From assembly GCA_964477035.1 (NCBI GenBank), contig CAYZCW010000003.1:248001-312000 (forward strand): a stretch of DNA of 64,000 nt, read 5' to 3'. The position numbers and the translations under genes are program-made. The notes below the pieces were generated by a model. That model made no database searches and was not told the origin of the DNA. It saw only the letters and a program-made list of their open reading frames with translations. The stretch comes from SLSG01 sp964477035 (GTDB lineage: Bacteria; Bacteroidota; Bacteroidia; Bacteroidales; UBA7960). Positions 33,850-44,300 of this stretch are shown here, piece by piece; positions within the stretch are counted from its first letter, which is position 1, and every line of letters starts with the position of its first letter.

Positions 33850-36108
33850 ATGACGAAGAAAGCTGACAAGAAAAAACACAAATACCTCCTGTATTTCTGG
33901 GCCTTGTTTTTCTCCCCGGCCGTGCTGGCCCTGCTGATGTTTTCCTCCATCTCGGCCGGCCTCTGGGGGTTCATGCCGTCTTTTGAAGAGCTGGAAAACC
34001 CCAGGAGCAACCTGGCCAGCGAGATCTATTCGGCCGACGGCGTCCTGCTGGGCACCTTTTACATCCACAACCGGTCCAATGTCAGCTATGACGAGATTTC
34101 GCCCCATATGGTGGACGCCCTGCTGGCCACCGAGGACATCCGCTTTCACCATCATTCAGGCGTCGACGTGCGCAGCATCTTCCGGGTGTTATTCCGCAAT
34201 ATCATCGGCGGACGCCGCAGCGCCGGAGGGGGAAGCACCCTGAGCCAGCAGCTGGCCAAGAACCTCTTTCCCCGGGAGGAAAATCCTTCCCTGCCACGCA
34301 TGATCGTCATCAAACTCAAAGAATGGGTCACCGCGGCCAAGCTGGAGCGCAACTACACCAAGGAAGAGATCATCGCCATGTACCTGAATACGGTCGACTT
34401 CGGCAGCCATGCCTTCGGCATCAAGCTGGCCGCCAAGACCTATTTCAACACCACGACAGACTCCCTCCGGGTGGAAGAGGCTGCCGTGCTGGTGGGCATG
34501 CTCAAGGCCCCTTCCTGGTACCACCCGGTCAGGAATCCCGAGCGCGCCCTGCAGCGCCGCCAGGTCGTGCTCCACCAGATGGCCCGCTACGAGTTCCTCG
34601 ACAGGGCTGCCCACGACTCCATCAGGCAGCTGCCGGTCGACATGTCACGCTTCCAGGTGCAGGACCAGAACACCGGGATCGCCACCTACTTCCGGGAGCA
34701 CCTCCGGCTGCAGCTGGCGGACTGGAGCCAGACCCGGGTAAAGCCGGACGGCACCCACTACAATATATATAAGGACGGCCTCCGGATCTACACCACGATC
34801 GATTCGCGCATGCAGCAGTATGCCGAAGAGGCCGTGGAGGAGCACCTGGGTGGTTTCCTGCAGGCCTCATTCTTCGGGCACTGGCGGGGATACCGCAACG
34901 CCCCTTTCGGGCGGGATCTGAGCCAGGAGGAGATCAACAACATCATCAACTCGGCCATCAGGCGATCAGACCGCTACATCAACATGCGGCGGCAGGGAAT
35001 CCCGGAAGACTCCATACAACGATCGTTTCGCACCCCGGTTCCCATGCGCGTCTTCTCCTGGGACGGCGACATCGACACCCTGATGACGCCCATGGACTCC
35101 ATCTGGTACTACAAGCACTTTCTGAACACGGGACTCATGGCGGTAGAGCCCCAGACGGGCCATGTGAAAGCCTATGTCGGGGGCATAGATTTCCGTCATT
35201 TCAAATACGATCACGTGACGGGAAGCCGCAGGCAGGTGGGATCCACCTTCAAGCCGTTCCTTTACACCCTGGCCATGCAGGAAGGGGAGTACGGCCCCTG
35301 TACCAGGGTACCCAACGTGCCCGTCAGCTTTGAGCTGTGGGATGGCACCATCTATACCCCAAAAAACTCCGGAGACGACCGTGAAGGCGAAATGGTATCC
35401 CTTAAATGGGCCCTGGCCAATTCGGTGAACTACATCTCCGCCTTCCTGATGAAGCGGTACTCCCCCCTGGCTGTCATCAAGCTGGTGCGCCGGATGGGCA
35501 TCACCGGCCCGATCGATCCGGTGCCGGCCCTGGCATTGGGCACGCCGGACATTTCGGTCTATGAAATGGGCGGGGCCATGTCGTCCTACGCCAACAAGGG
35601 GGTGTACATCAAGCCCTCCTTTGTGACCCATATCGAAGACCAGAACGGGAACCTCATCGAAGCCTTCATCCCCGAACAGCAAGAGGCCATGAGCGAAGAG
35701 ACCGCCTACCTGACCCTGGAGCTGATGAAGGGGGTGGTGGAAAGCGGCACCGGGATCCGCCTGAGGGCAGGCTACGGCTTTACCCATCCCATTGCGGGGA
35801 AGACGGGAACCACCCAGAACAATTCCGACGGGTGGTTCATCGGCATCACCCCCGAACTGGCCACCAGCGTGTGGGTGGGCTGTGAGGACCGCGGCGCGAG
35901 GTTCCGGACCCTGGAACAGGGACAGGGGGCCCGGACGGCCATGCCGATCTGGGCCTTGTTCATGCAGCGGGTTTACGCCGACCAGACCATCGGCCTGAGC
36001 ACGGAAGATTTTGAAAAACCCCAACGACCGCTGACCGTTGAAACCGATTGCGACAGGTATGATCAACAGCAAACCCCACGCGATTACTTCCGGCGAGACA
36101 TTTTCTAA
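33850..36108 (+). CDS. Penicillin-binding protein 1A, bifunctional peptidoglycan synthase
   Basis: 752 aa class A PBP. A short cytoplasmic start and TM helix (LYFWALFFSPAVLALLMFS) precede the GT51 glycosyltransferase, with catalytic E95 in ATEDIRFHHHSGVD, then GGSTLSQQLAKNLF and KEWVTAAKLERNYTKEEI. The transpeptidase has serine S465 in GSTFKPF, the second motif SVN in ANSVNYISAF, and K651 of the KTGTT triad. It polymerises lipid II and cross-links the strands; beta-lactams would acylate S465. Length and order are standard for Bacteroidota PBP1A. It is in the holB-ricT-gldH-pbp1A-porZ-recO run, only 14 nt before porZ. Confidence 0.96.
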   Translation: MTKKADKKKHKYLLYFWALFFSPAVLALLMFSSISAGLWGFMPSFEELENPRSNLASEIYSADGVLLGTFYIHNRSNVSYDEISPHMVDALLATEDIRFHHHSGVDVRSIFRVLFRNIIGGRRSAGGGSTLSQQLAKNLFPREENPSLPRMIVIKLKEWVTAAKLERNYTKEEIIAMYLNTVDFGSHAFGIKLAAKTYFNTTTDSLRVEEAAVLVGMLKAPSWYHPVRNPERALQRRQVVLHQMARYEFLDRAAHDSIRQLPVDMSRFQVQDQNTGIATYFREHLRLQLADWSQTRVKPDGTHYNIYKDGLRIYTTIDSRMQQYAEEAVEEHLGGFLQASFFGHWRGYRNAPFGRDLSQEEINNIINSAIRRSDRYINMRRQGIPEDSIQRSFRTPVPMRVFSWDGDIDTLMTPMDSIWYYKHFLNTGLMAVEPQTGHVKAYVGGIDFRHFKYDHVTGSRRQVGSTFKPFLYTLAMQEGEYGPCTRVPNVPVSFELWDGTIYTPKNSGDDREGEMVSLKWALANSVNYISAFLMKRYSPLAVIKLVRRMGITGPIDPVPALALGTPDISVYEMGGAMSSYANKGVYIKPSFVTHIEDQNGNLIEAFIPEQQEAMSEETAYLTLELMKGVVESGTGIRLRAGYGFTHPIAGKTGTTQNNSDGWFIGITPELATSVWVGCEDRGARFRTLEQGQGARTAMPIWALFMQRVYADQTIGLSTEDFEKPQRPLTVETDCDRYDQQQTPRDYFRRDIF

Positions 36109-36122
36109 CCCATAACACCCCG

Positions 36123-38507
36123 ATGACCCTGCCCCTTCGGTTCGTACGACCCACACCGCCCCTGCGAAGGCTGCTCCCAGGCCGGGCGGCAATCATTCTG
36201 GTCCTGCTGCTCCTGCTGCCGGTCCTGGAAGGGCGGCTGCACGGGCAGGGCATACCGGTGGGACACTGGCGCCACCACCTGCCCGGCAACCAGGTGATCG
36301 CCGTGGCAGAAACCCCGGAACAGATCATCGGGGCCACCCCGTATGGTCTATTCCTGTTTCACAAAGCCGACAACAGCCTGGAGCCATTCAACAAAGTACA
36401 CGGACTGAATGACTTCAGAATCTCTTCCATGGCCTGGTCGGAAGACAGGGACCTGATCATTGTCGGATACGAAAACGGCAACATCGACGTGCTTACCGCC
36501 GGCCGCCAGGTCCTCAACGTGCCCGACATCAGGGTCGCTTCCGTGATGGGCAGCAAGCGGATCAACCGCATCCTGGCACTCGGGTCCACGGCCTACCTGG
36601 CGTGTGACTTCGGCATCGTGGAACTGGACCTCACCACCCTGCTGGTCAGGGACACCTACTACATCGGTCCCCAGGGCAGCCTGGTCCAGGTGAACGACCT
36701 GGCCTGGGACGGCACCCACCTGTGGGCGGCCACCGGGGCAGGGCTCCTGCGGGCCGACCGCCAGGCACCCAACCTGGCCGACTTTCAGAACTGGCACCGG
36801 GTCCATGTCACCGGCCTGCCGGATGAGACATTCACCCTGGTGGCCTGGTTCGACGGCAAGGTACTGGCCAACCTGAGCAACGCCCAGGGAGATTTTATTT
36901 ATGTGGGCGACGGGCAGGGCTGGGCGTTGTTCGACCCGTTCACGGAGGTGACCTATTTTGAGCGTAAGAATGCCTTGCGCAGCAGCCGCGGCCTGCTGCT
37001 GGTGGCCTCGGAAGACTATCTTGACGTATGGGCGCCCGGGCTGGAGCGCATCCGTCATTACCGCTTCTATGCCGACCGCCAGGCCAGGCCGCTGGATGCC
37101 CTCATCGACGGGCAGCAAAAGATATGGGCCGGGGACCGGCACATGGGACTGGTCCGGGAGCATGCCCCCGACCGCTTCGAGTCGATCGTGCCGGAAGGAC
37201 CCCCTACCCCCGGGTCCTTTGCCCTGGATGCAGCCGGCGGCCGGCTGTGGGTGGCGCCTGGCGACATCTCCCGGGCAGGCTCCAACAGCTGGAACCAGGA
37301 TGGCATCATCAGCTTCGGACAGGAAAAATGGAGCCATTACGACCGCTGGTCCGTTCCCGGGCTGGAATTCGTCTGGGACATCGTCCACATCACGGCCGAC
37401 CCGTCCCGTCCGGGACGCGCCTTTGCCTCCAGCTGGAGCAGCGGCCTGCTGGAGGTCTCCCTTACCGGGGTGGAAGCACGGTACGACCATACCAACTCCA
37501 CCCTGCAACAGCGTTTTGAAATTGAAGACTTTACCCGCACCGGGGGCTCGGCCCTGGACCGGCAGGGCAACCTCTGGGTCACCAACTCCCAGGTACAGCG
37601 CCCCTTGTCGGTCATGAAACCGGACGGCTCCTGGATGGCATTCGGCAGCAACGGACTGGTACCCACCGGCATGGTGGTCGGCGGCCTCGCCATCGACCAG
37701 TCCGGCCAGAAATGGGTGATCCTGCACCAGGGGGGCGGCATTTTCCTGTTCAGGGAAGACGACCTGAACAGCAGCACCAGCTTCCAGGCCAGGCGGCTCA
37801 CCACCCAGAACGGCCTGCCCAGCAACGAGATTTACAGCATCGCAGTGGACCACAGCGGTTACGTCTGGGTGGGAACCGACGCCGGAGTGGCCGTGTTCTA
37901 TGCCCCCCAGCGGGCCTTTTCAGGAGAGGCCTTCGTCGCCCAGCTTATCGTGGTGGAGGAACAGGACGGCTTCGCAGGCTACCTTCTGGAGGACGAGACC
38001 GTGAATGCCATCACGGTGGACGGGGCCAACAAGAAATGGTTCGGCACTTCCCGCTCAGGGGCTTTCCTGTTGTCGGCCGATGCCAGGGAGACCCTCTTTC
38101 ACTTCACGGCTGAAAACAGCCCCCTCCCTTCAAACAATGTGCTGGACATCCAAATTATGGGGGAGACAGGGGAGGTGTTTTTTGCCACCGACCGCGGACT
38201 GGCATCCTTTCGCGGACTGGCCACGGCCGGGGGCTTTGAACATGGGGAGGTTGTGGCCTTTCCCAACCCGGTGAGGCCCCACCACAGCGGATACATAGCC
38301 ATACGCGGGCTGGTCGGGAATGCGCGGGTGAAGGTCACGGACATCAGCGGCAACCTGGTGCATGAAACCATTGCCGAAGGCGGGCAGGCGGTATGGAACG
38401 GGCAGGACCTGTTCGGCCGGCGGCCGGCCACCGGGGTGTACCTTGTCTTTTCAACCAACGAGGACGGCTCCGAGACCATGGTCACCAAAATCCTGTTCAT
38501 CAACTGA
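36123..38507 (+). CDS. porZ: PorZ-like type IX secretion protein with two propellers and CTD
   Basis: 794 aa. A long, Arg-rich N-terminal signal (hydrophobic core AAIILVLLLLLPVLEGRLHG, cleavage near HGQ) is followed by two beta-propellers built from Reg_prop-type blades: IIGATPYGLFLFHKADNS, LAIDQSGQKWVILHQGGGIF, VDHSGYVWVGTDAGVAVF. The last 90 residues form a C-terminal sorting domain: VVAFPNPVRP, VTDISGNLVHE and TGVYLVFSTNEDGSETMVTK, ending in ILFIN. PorZ of Porphyromonas is part of the attachment complex that anchors T9SS cargo to lipopolysaccharide. It could instead be another T9SS cargo with propellers, but the length, architecture and recO neighbour favour PorZ. It is 14 nt after PBP1A and 33 nt before recO. 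Confidence 0.85.
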   Translation: MTLPLRFVRPTPPLRRLLPGRAAIILVLLLLLPVLEGRLHGQGIPVGHWRHHLPGNQVIAVAETPEQIIGATPYGLFLFHKADNSLEPFNKVHGLNDFRISSMAWSEDRDLIIVGYENGNIDVLTAGRQVLNVPDIRVASVMGSKRINRILALGSTAYLACDFGIVELDLTTLLVRDTYYIGPQGSLVQVNDLAWDGTHLWAATGAGLLRADRQAPNLADFQNWHRVHVTGLPDETFTLVAWFDGKVLANLSNAQGDFIYVGDGQGWALFDPFTEVTYFERKNALRSSRGLLLVASEDYLDVWAPGLERIRHYRFYADRQARPLDALIDGQQKIWAGDRHMGLVREHAPDRFESIVPEGPPTPGSFALDAAGGRLWVAPGDISRAGSNSWNQDGIISFGQEKWSHYDRWSVPGLEFVWDIVHITADPSRPGRAFASSWSSGLLEVSLTGVEARYDHTNSTLQQRFEIEDFTRTGGSALDRQGNLWVTNSQVQRPLSVMKPDGSWMAFGSNGLVPTGMVVGGLAIDQSGQKWVILHQGGGIFLFREDDLNSSTSFQARRLTTQNGLPSNEIYSIAVDHSGYVWVGTDAGVAVFYAPQRAFSGEAFVAQLIVVEEQDGFAGYLLEDETVNAITVDGANKKWFGTSRSGAFLLSADARETLFHFTAENSPLPSNNVLDIQIMGETGEVFFATDRGLASFRGLATAGGFEHGEVVAFPNPVRPHHSGYIAIRGLVGNARVKVTDISGNLVHETIAEGGQAVWNGQDLFGRRPATGVYLVFSTNEDGSETMVTKILFIN

Positions 38508-38532
38508 GGGGGCAGGCGGGGGCTCCCCACCC

Positions 38533-38541
38533 ATCCGACGA
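38533..38541 (+). repeat. ATCCGACGA leader motif, copy 4
   Basis: Exact copy whose last A is the first base of the recO ATG (38541), the same geometry as at the TolC-like gene. Confidence 0.5.
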
Positions 38542-39266
38542 TGATACAAAAAAGCCAGGGCATCGTATTGCACAGCATCCGGTACGGGGAAACCAGCCTC
38601 ATCGCCCGCATCTACACCCGGCAGATGGGCCTGCAGGCCTACCTGGTACCGGGTGTGAGAAAGGCCCGGGCACGGGTGAGGCACAACCTCTTCCAGCCGC
38701 TCACCCCGGTGGACCTGGTCGCCTACCATAAGGAAAGGGGCGGGCTGCAACGCATCCGGGAGATCCACTGCCCGGAACCGTACGGCAGCATCCCCTATGA
38801 AGTGGTCAAATCGGCCATCGCCCTGTTCCTGGCCGAGGTGATGCTGCAATCGCTGCATGAGTCGGACCCCAATGCGCCCCTGTTCGACCACATCACCGGG
38901 GCCCTGAGGTTCCTTGACGGCCACAAGGGATCCGTGGCCAACTTTCACCTGGTGTTCCTGTTGCAGTACAGCCGGTTCATGGGGTTTCAGCCCCGCAACA
39001 ACCATGACGACGCACACGCCTTCTTCAACCTGAGAGAAGGGCTGTTCCAGCCGGTGCAGGAGGCCGGGAACGACTGCCTGGACCGGGAGCAGAGCCGCCT
39101 GCTCCATGAGGTGGCCATGGCAGGCTTTGAGGACTTGCCGGACCTGCATGTGCCGGCGCCTATGCGCAGGGTCCTGCTCGGTAAATTGCTGGATTATTTT
39201 CGCCACCACCTGTCAGGCGTCCGGGAGATCCGGTCACGGCAGGTGCTGGAGACCGTGCTGCATTAG
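38541..39266 (+). CDS. recO: DNA repair protein RecO
   Basis: 241 aa. N-terminal OB fold (residues 1-80: GIVLHSIRYGETSLIARIYT, LQAYLVPGVRKARARVRHN) and a C-terminal helical domain (SAIALFLAEVMLQSLHESDP, NFHLVFLLQYSRFMGFQP). The CXXC zinc motif of many RecO proteins is missing, as is common in Bacteroidota. RecO works with RecR to load RecA on gapped DNA and anneals single strands. The start is defined by ATCCGACGATG at 38533. The stop overlaps the stop of the minus-strand membrane enzyme by 4 nt (TTAG). Confidence 0.94.
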   Translation: MIQKSQGIVLHSIRYGETSLIARIYTRQMGLQAYLVPGVRKARARVRHNLFQPLTPVDLVAYHKERGGLQRIREIHCPEPYGSIPYEVVKSAIALFLAEVMLQSLHESDPNAPLFDHITGALRFLDGHKGSVANFHLVFLLQYSRFMGFQPRNNHDDAHAFFNLREGLFQPVQEAGNDCLDREQSRLLHEVAMAGFEDLPDLHVPAPMRRVLLGKLLDYFRHHLSGVREIRSRQVLETVLH

Positions 39267-41122
39267 GGAAGCTCCACCTGACGGAGGATCAGCCCATCGA
39301 ACCAGGCCGGCACCAGGCTGGTATTGCGCACATAGACCGCCAGGGAATCGATTCCCTCCGGGGGAATGACCACGTCCAGGAACAGGGAGTCCCATCCGGA
39401 CTTCCCCGCAGGGGGTCCCAGGCGCGTGGACTGAAACAGCTGTCCATCCCCCCTGCCGGACAGGGCCAGTTCGCCCGAAAACCATAAGGAACGCCGTTTG
39501 ACCGACACCTGCCAGCGCTGTCCGGGCGACACATTCAGGTGCCCCAACAGGGCGTAGCCCTCGCCCCTTCCCAGACGCAGCCCGTGCGTGCCCTGGTAGG
39601 CGTGGCGGGGAGACTGCAGGGGACCGCCCGAGAAGACATAGCGGCCACAATCGGACACAAAGGCTTGCCGGTCGCCTGTGCGTTTTTCCATGCCCACCAT
39701 GACCTGATCCAGAATCGTCGGGGCAGGGGCGGCAGCGGGTGTTTCCAGGGAATAAACCCCCTGCATGGCCCGGTCGTAATCGGGGGGCTCCAGCACATGC
39801 CGGAAACCCGGCAGGGGACCGGGCCGCCCGAAGGAGGCCCAGTAAGCCTTTTTGCCCATGGCATCCCAGTGAATGGCCCCGTAATGGTATTGTGCTGTCT
39901 GGAACAGGCTGTGCCCGACCAGCAGCAGGGACACCAGCATGCTGGCCCGCTTCAGGGAGGAACCCATTCCCCACGCCCGGGTGAACAAGGCGGCCAGGGG
40001 AAAGGCCAGCAGGGCGTACGATTCGATCAGGGGCCGCTGCCCGAAGCTGCCCCCATACCACCAGGTCCACCAGGAAAACACCACATAGAGGTTCACCACC
40101 ATAAAGACGGACACCGGAACCAGCCAGGATCGGGCATGGCGCCACAGCAGGGGGATGCCCGCCAGGGCCAGGACCATGGAAGGGGTGTACAACAGCCAGC
40201 CCTTGCGGTAGCTGAAGAGTCCGTCGATGATCTGCGGGTTCCGGAAAAAAAAGCCCTCGTCCCGGTAAGAGTAGTAAAGCCATTGCCCGGTATTGTATTG
40301 CCAGTAGATCCCCTGCGGCAGCCAGACAGCCAGGGCTGCCACGGCCATCAGCAGCAACAGGGGCCACCGGGCAAAGAGGAAGCGTACGCGCTGCCAGGGC
40401 CCGGTTGCCGCGCCCACATCCCACAGCAGGAAAACCAGCAGCAGCACGACATTGGTCGGCCGCACCAGGGCAATGAGCCCGGCAAGCAATCCGAGCAGCA
40501 GGCTGTTACCCACCCCGGGGCGTTCATGCCACCGGAGGGTCACCCACAGAAAGCCGGCAAACAGGGCAAAGCTGTAAACATGGGTCATGGGGGCCTCCAG
40601 GGTGCTGTAATAAAGAAGGTTGGTTCCTGCCACCAGCAGCAGAAGCACCAGGGCGGTGATGGGGTCGGAAAAATACCGCAGCAACAAGCGCCGCAACAGG
40701 AGGAGCCCGGCTGTGAGCCAGGCCAGGCCGGAGAACACCAAAAAGAAGGCATAGGGCGGTGAGTAGCCCGTTAGGGGCGCTCCGGAAGCCCAGGCCGCCA
40801 GGTGCCCCAACAGGAAGAAAGGCAGGTATAAAAACGCCATGCCCATGCTCATCACCAAAACCAGCCCGCCCGACGGGCTCTCCACGGCCCAGACCTTGTC
40901 GGCAAAAAACTCCGGGTCATCCCGGGTAAACGCCATCCCGGGGTCATGATGGATCAGGACCGCCGGCAGATAGGCGTAGTAGGACTTGATATCCCACTGG
41001 ATGACCCGCATGGGGTCGTTCCACAGCTTGTGGTTGAGGTTGATGCCCGTGACCAGCAGGGCCAGGCCCAGGATGACGGCCAGGGACCAGCGGCTGGACG
41101 GTTTGCTGTATCCGGTTTGCAT
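39263..41122 (-). CDS. Putative GT-C-like membrane glycosyltransferase with C-terminal beta domain
   Basis: 619 aa from the ATG at 41122 (MQTGYSKPSSRWSLAVILGL); an extension to 41257 is unlikely because it reads through leader DNA. About eleven membrane helices cover residues 10-440, with a first periplasmic loop containing NDPMRVIQWDIKSYYAYLPA. The acidic D in this loop is where GT-C enzymes hold their catalytic residue. The last 180 residues (from about 440) are soluble and end in a beta-sandwich-like stretch (LRLGRGEGYALLGHLNVSPG ... VYVRNTSLVPAWFDGL). It probably transfers sugars from a lipid-linked donor on the periplasmic side. The acceptor is unknown and the family is not certain. A near-consensus -7 box (GATATTTG, 41207-41200, minus) lies upstream. 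Confidence 0.62.
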   Translation of the reverse strand: MQTGYSKPSSRWSLAVILGLALLVTGINLNHKLWNDPMRVIQWDIKSYYAYLPAVLIHHDPGMAFTRDDPEFFADKVWAVESPSGGLVLVMSMGMAFLYLPFFLLGHLAAWASGAPLTGYSPPYAFFLVFSGLAWLTAGLLLLRRLLLRYFSDPITALVLLLLVAGTNLLYYSTLEAPMTHVYSFALFAGFLWVTLRWHERPGVGNSLLLGLLAGLIALVRPTNVVLLLVFLLWDVGAATGPWQRVRFLFARWPLLLLMAVAALAVWLPQGIYWQYNTGQWLYYSYRDEGFFFRNPQIIDGLFSYRKGWLLYTPSMVLALAGIPLLWRHARSWLVPVSVFMVVNLYVVFSWWTWWYGGSFGQRPLIESYALLAFPLAALFTRAWGMGSSLKRASMLVSLLLVGHSLFQTAQYHYGAIHWDAMGKKAYWASFGRPGPLPGFRHVLEPPDYDRAMQGVYSLETPAAAPAPTILDQVMVGMEKRTGDRQAFVSDCGRYVFSGGPLQSPRHAYQGTHGLRLGRGEGYALLGHLNVSPGQRWQVSVKRRSLWFSGELALSGRGDGQLFQSTRLGPPAGKSGWDSLFLDVVIPPEGIDSLAVYVRNTSLVPAWFDGLILRQVELP

Positions 41123-41353
41123 CAGAAAAAGGTTTTGGACCCGGGAAAGGGCCTGCCATCGCGGAGCCCCCCCTGGCAACGGCACATGACCGGCATCAGC
41201 AAATATCGCAATTTTTAACCACCCCCCTGCCTCCTTTATTTTTACACAACCAAACACTTGTTTAATATTATTCGTATATTTATATATTAATTAAGCCATA
41301 TTATAAACCCGGAATGACCGGGGGTGGTTTGATTGCTTAATGACACCACCCGG

Positions 41354-44300
41354 ATGAGCAAAACCTTGATTCTGTGGGTTTGTTGCGCGGCCTGCTTCCT
41401 GTTCCTCGGTGGCAACGACTGTCCGAAGGTCATGGCGGCAGGTCCGGGGGATTATTATTTCCGGGGCATCACCGTCAACGATGGCTTGTCACAAAACCTG
41501 GTGTCGGCCATCCTGCAGGACCACAAGGGGTTCATGTGGATCGGCACAAAAAACGGCCTGAACCTCTTTGACGGGTACACCTTCCGGATCTTCAGCTTCG
41601 ATCCCACCGATCCGGGGTCCCTGTCCGACAACCACATTACCTGCCTGTACGAAGATCCGCAGGGGCGGCTGTGGGTGGGGACCTTTGAAGGGGGCCTGCA
41701 TCTTTTCAACCCCGCCGACCAAAGCTTTACCCTCTTCCACCACGAACCGGGTGTTCCGGGTTCAATCAGCCACAACCACATCCTGAGCCTGAGCATGGAC
41801 CCCTCAGGCAGCCTGTGGGTGGGCACCAACGGGGGCGGCCTGAACCGGCTGAGCCTGCTGCCCGGGGAGAAAACCTTTCGCCCGGGCGGGGTCCGGGTGG
41901 ATCGTTTTGGGGAACAGGCCCGGGGCTGGCCGGAAGGGATCATCAAGGTCAACAGCCTGTTGGTGGACCGCCACCAACAGCTCTGGGTCGCCACCCCGCG
42001 ACATATCATGACCCTAGATCCGGCCGACAGCCTGTTTGCTTTCCGGCAGGTCCCCGTTCTTGCCGTGGCGGCCGACGAAGGAACGGAAGACAGGGACAGG
42101 GTGCCCGGATCCCTGACGGGTGGGCGCGAACTGTTCGAAGATGCCAAGGGGCAGGTGTGGATGGGCAACGGATCCGGTTTGTTCCGGTTTGACAGCGAAC
42201 ACCAGGCCTTCATGCCCTTTGTGCCGGCCGGCCAACCCGGATCACTCAGACACATCAACAAAGCAGCTGTCTATGAGAACAATGGCCGGGAAGAGATCTG
42301 GGTCACGACCGGGGAGGACATCCATATCGTGGACCCGGTTTCGGGATCCCATCAACGAATCCATCCTGAAAACGCCCCCGGCCTGGCCAGGGCATGGCAC
42401 ATCAGCCTGTACGCCGACCGCATGGGAGGCATGTGGGTGGGCAGCAACGGGATGGGCATTTCCCTGTATGATCCCATGACACACAAGTTTGACCACGCGG
42501 ATGCAAGGCATGAGGCACAACCCGGTCTCAGCGTCAGGGATTTCAGCATCCGTGCGTTCCACCTGCAGTCAGGCGGGGACGACATCCTGTGGGTGGGCAC
42601 CAGTGATAACCTGCTGAGGGTGGATCGCCGCGCCGCCTCCTTCAGACCGGTACACCTTGAGGGGATGAGGGAACAAGGGAACCGCATTGTGTTTTCCATC
42701 CGGGAAGATGCCCACGGCATGCTGTGGCTGGGTACAGGCGCCGGACTCGTCCGCATGGATCCCCACACCTTCCGGCAGGACCTGTTCCCCACCGGGCTGA
42801 CAGACTCCGGGGGGAGCACCGAGCCCCGGGTGTGTGCCGTCTATCCGGACGGGGACGAAGTCTGGGTGCTGACCCCCAACACCCTGGCCCTTTTCCATCC
42901 ACAGACAGGGCAGTTCGAGCACTACCGGTACAACCAGGATCCCCTGGACGATTTTCTGGATCCTTCCTTCCCGTTCTTCTGTCCGGCCGCCGGGGGAGGA
43001 TTCTGGGTGGGGACCCGGGACGGACTCCACCACTTCGACACCACCACCCGCCGCTTTTCCCATATCATGGGCAAGGGAGAGGAAGGGCTGTTGTTCCATC
43101 ATGTCAAGGCCGTGCTGCCCGACCCGGACAACCCGGACAGCGTCCTCTGGATTGCCACCGGGGGAGGGGGCATCAGCCGGCTGGATCTTTCCGGCGGGAG
43201 CATAACCCATTATCATGAAGGCGACGGGCTTGCCAACAACATGGTGTACGGCATCCTGCCGGACCAACAGGGGCGGTTCTGGATCAGTACAAACCACGGG
43301 CTGTCTTCGTTCGACCCGGGCAGTGCCACCTTCACCAATTATTCCGTATCCGACGGACTCCAGAGCAATGAGTTCAACAGCGGGGCTTTTTACCGGGCCC
43401 CTTCGGGAGAGATGTTTTTCGGCGGGATCAACGGTTACAACCAGTTCTTTCCCTCCCGCATTAGGCACAAGGAAAGGATGGTCCCGGTCGTCATCACCGG
43501 CTTTAAAGTACTTTCTGAGATGGACGGGGAGGAGGAACGGCTTTGGGCCTGGCTGTCGGGTTCCGGGAAAATAAGCCTCGCTGGCACGCAAAACAGCTTC
43601 ATCGTGGAGTTTGCCGCCCTGGATTATGCCGCCCCGTATAAAAACCGCTTTGCCTATTCCATGACCACCAAGGGAGAACATTGGATTTACCTGGGAAAGG
43701 AGCGCCGCGTCACGTTCACGAACATGAAGCCAGGAAACTACACCCTGAAGGTTCGCGGAACCAACAACGACGGACTCTGGAGCGACCAGGTGGCCCTGGC
43801 CTCCATTGTCATTCGCCCGCCCTGGTGGCGCAGTCCCTGGTTGCTGGCAACCTACCTTGTCCTGGGCCTGGGCCTGTTTGCCCGGCTAAGGCGCTACGAA
43901 TTGTCCCGCATCCGACTGCGCAACGACATGAACATCGCCAGGATCGAAACAGAAAAGCTCAAGGAACTGGACCACCTGAAGTCGCGATTTTTTGCCAATA
44001 TTTCGCACGAATTTCGCACCCCGCTGACCCTCATCAAGGGACCCATTGAGCAAATGCTTGAGCAAACGGGCGACGTCCGCCAGAAAAAGACCCTGGGCAT
44101 CATGCACGACAACACCAACCGCCTCCTGCAGCTGATCAACCAGTTGCTGGACCTGTCCAGGATGGAAAGCGGCAACCTCCGTCTACATGCCGGGCCGGGC
44201 GACCTGAATGGCTTGCTGCACCGGGTGGTTATGTCCTTTGCCACCCTGGCCGGACAAAAAAACATCGGACTCCACCTGGAGGCAGGTCCGGAGCTGCAGG

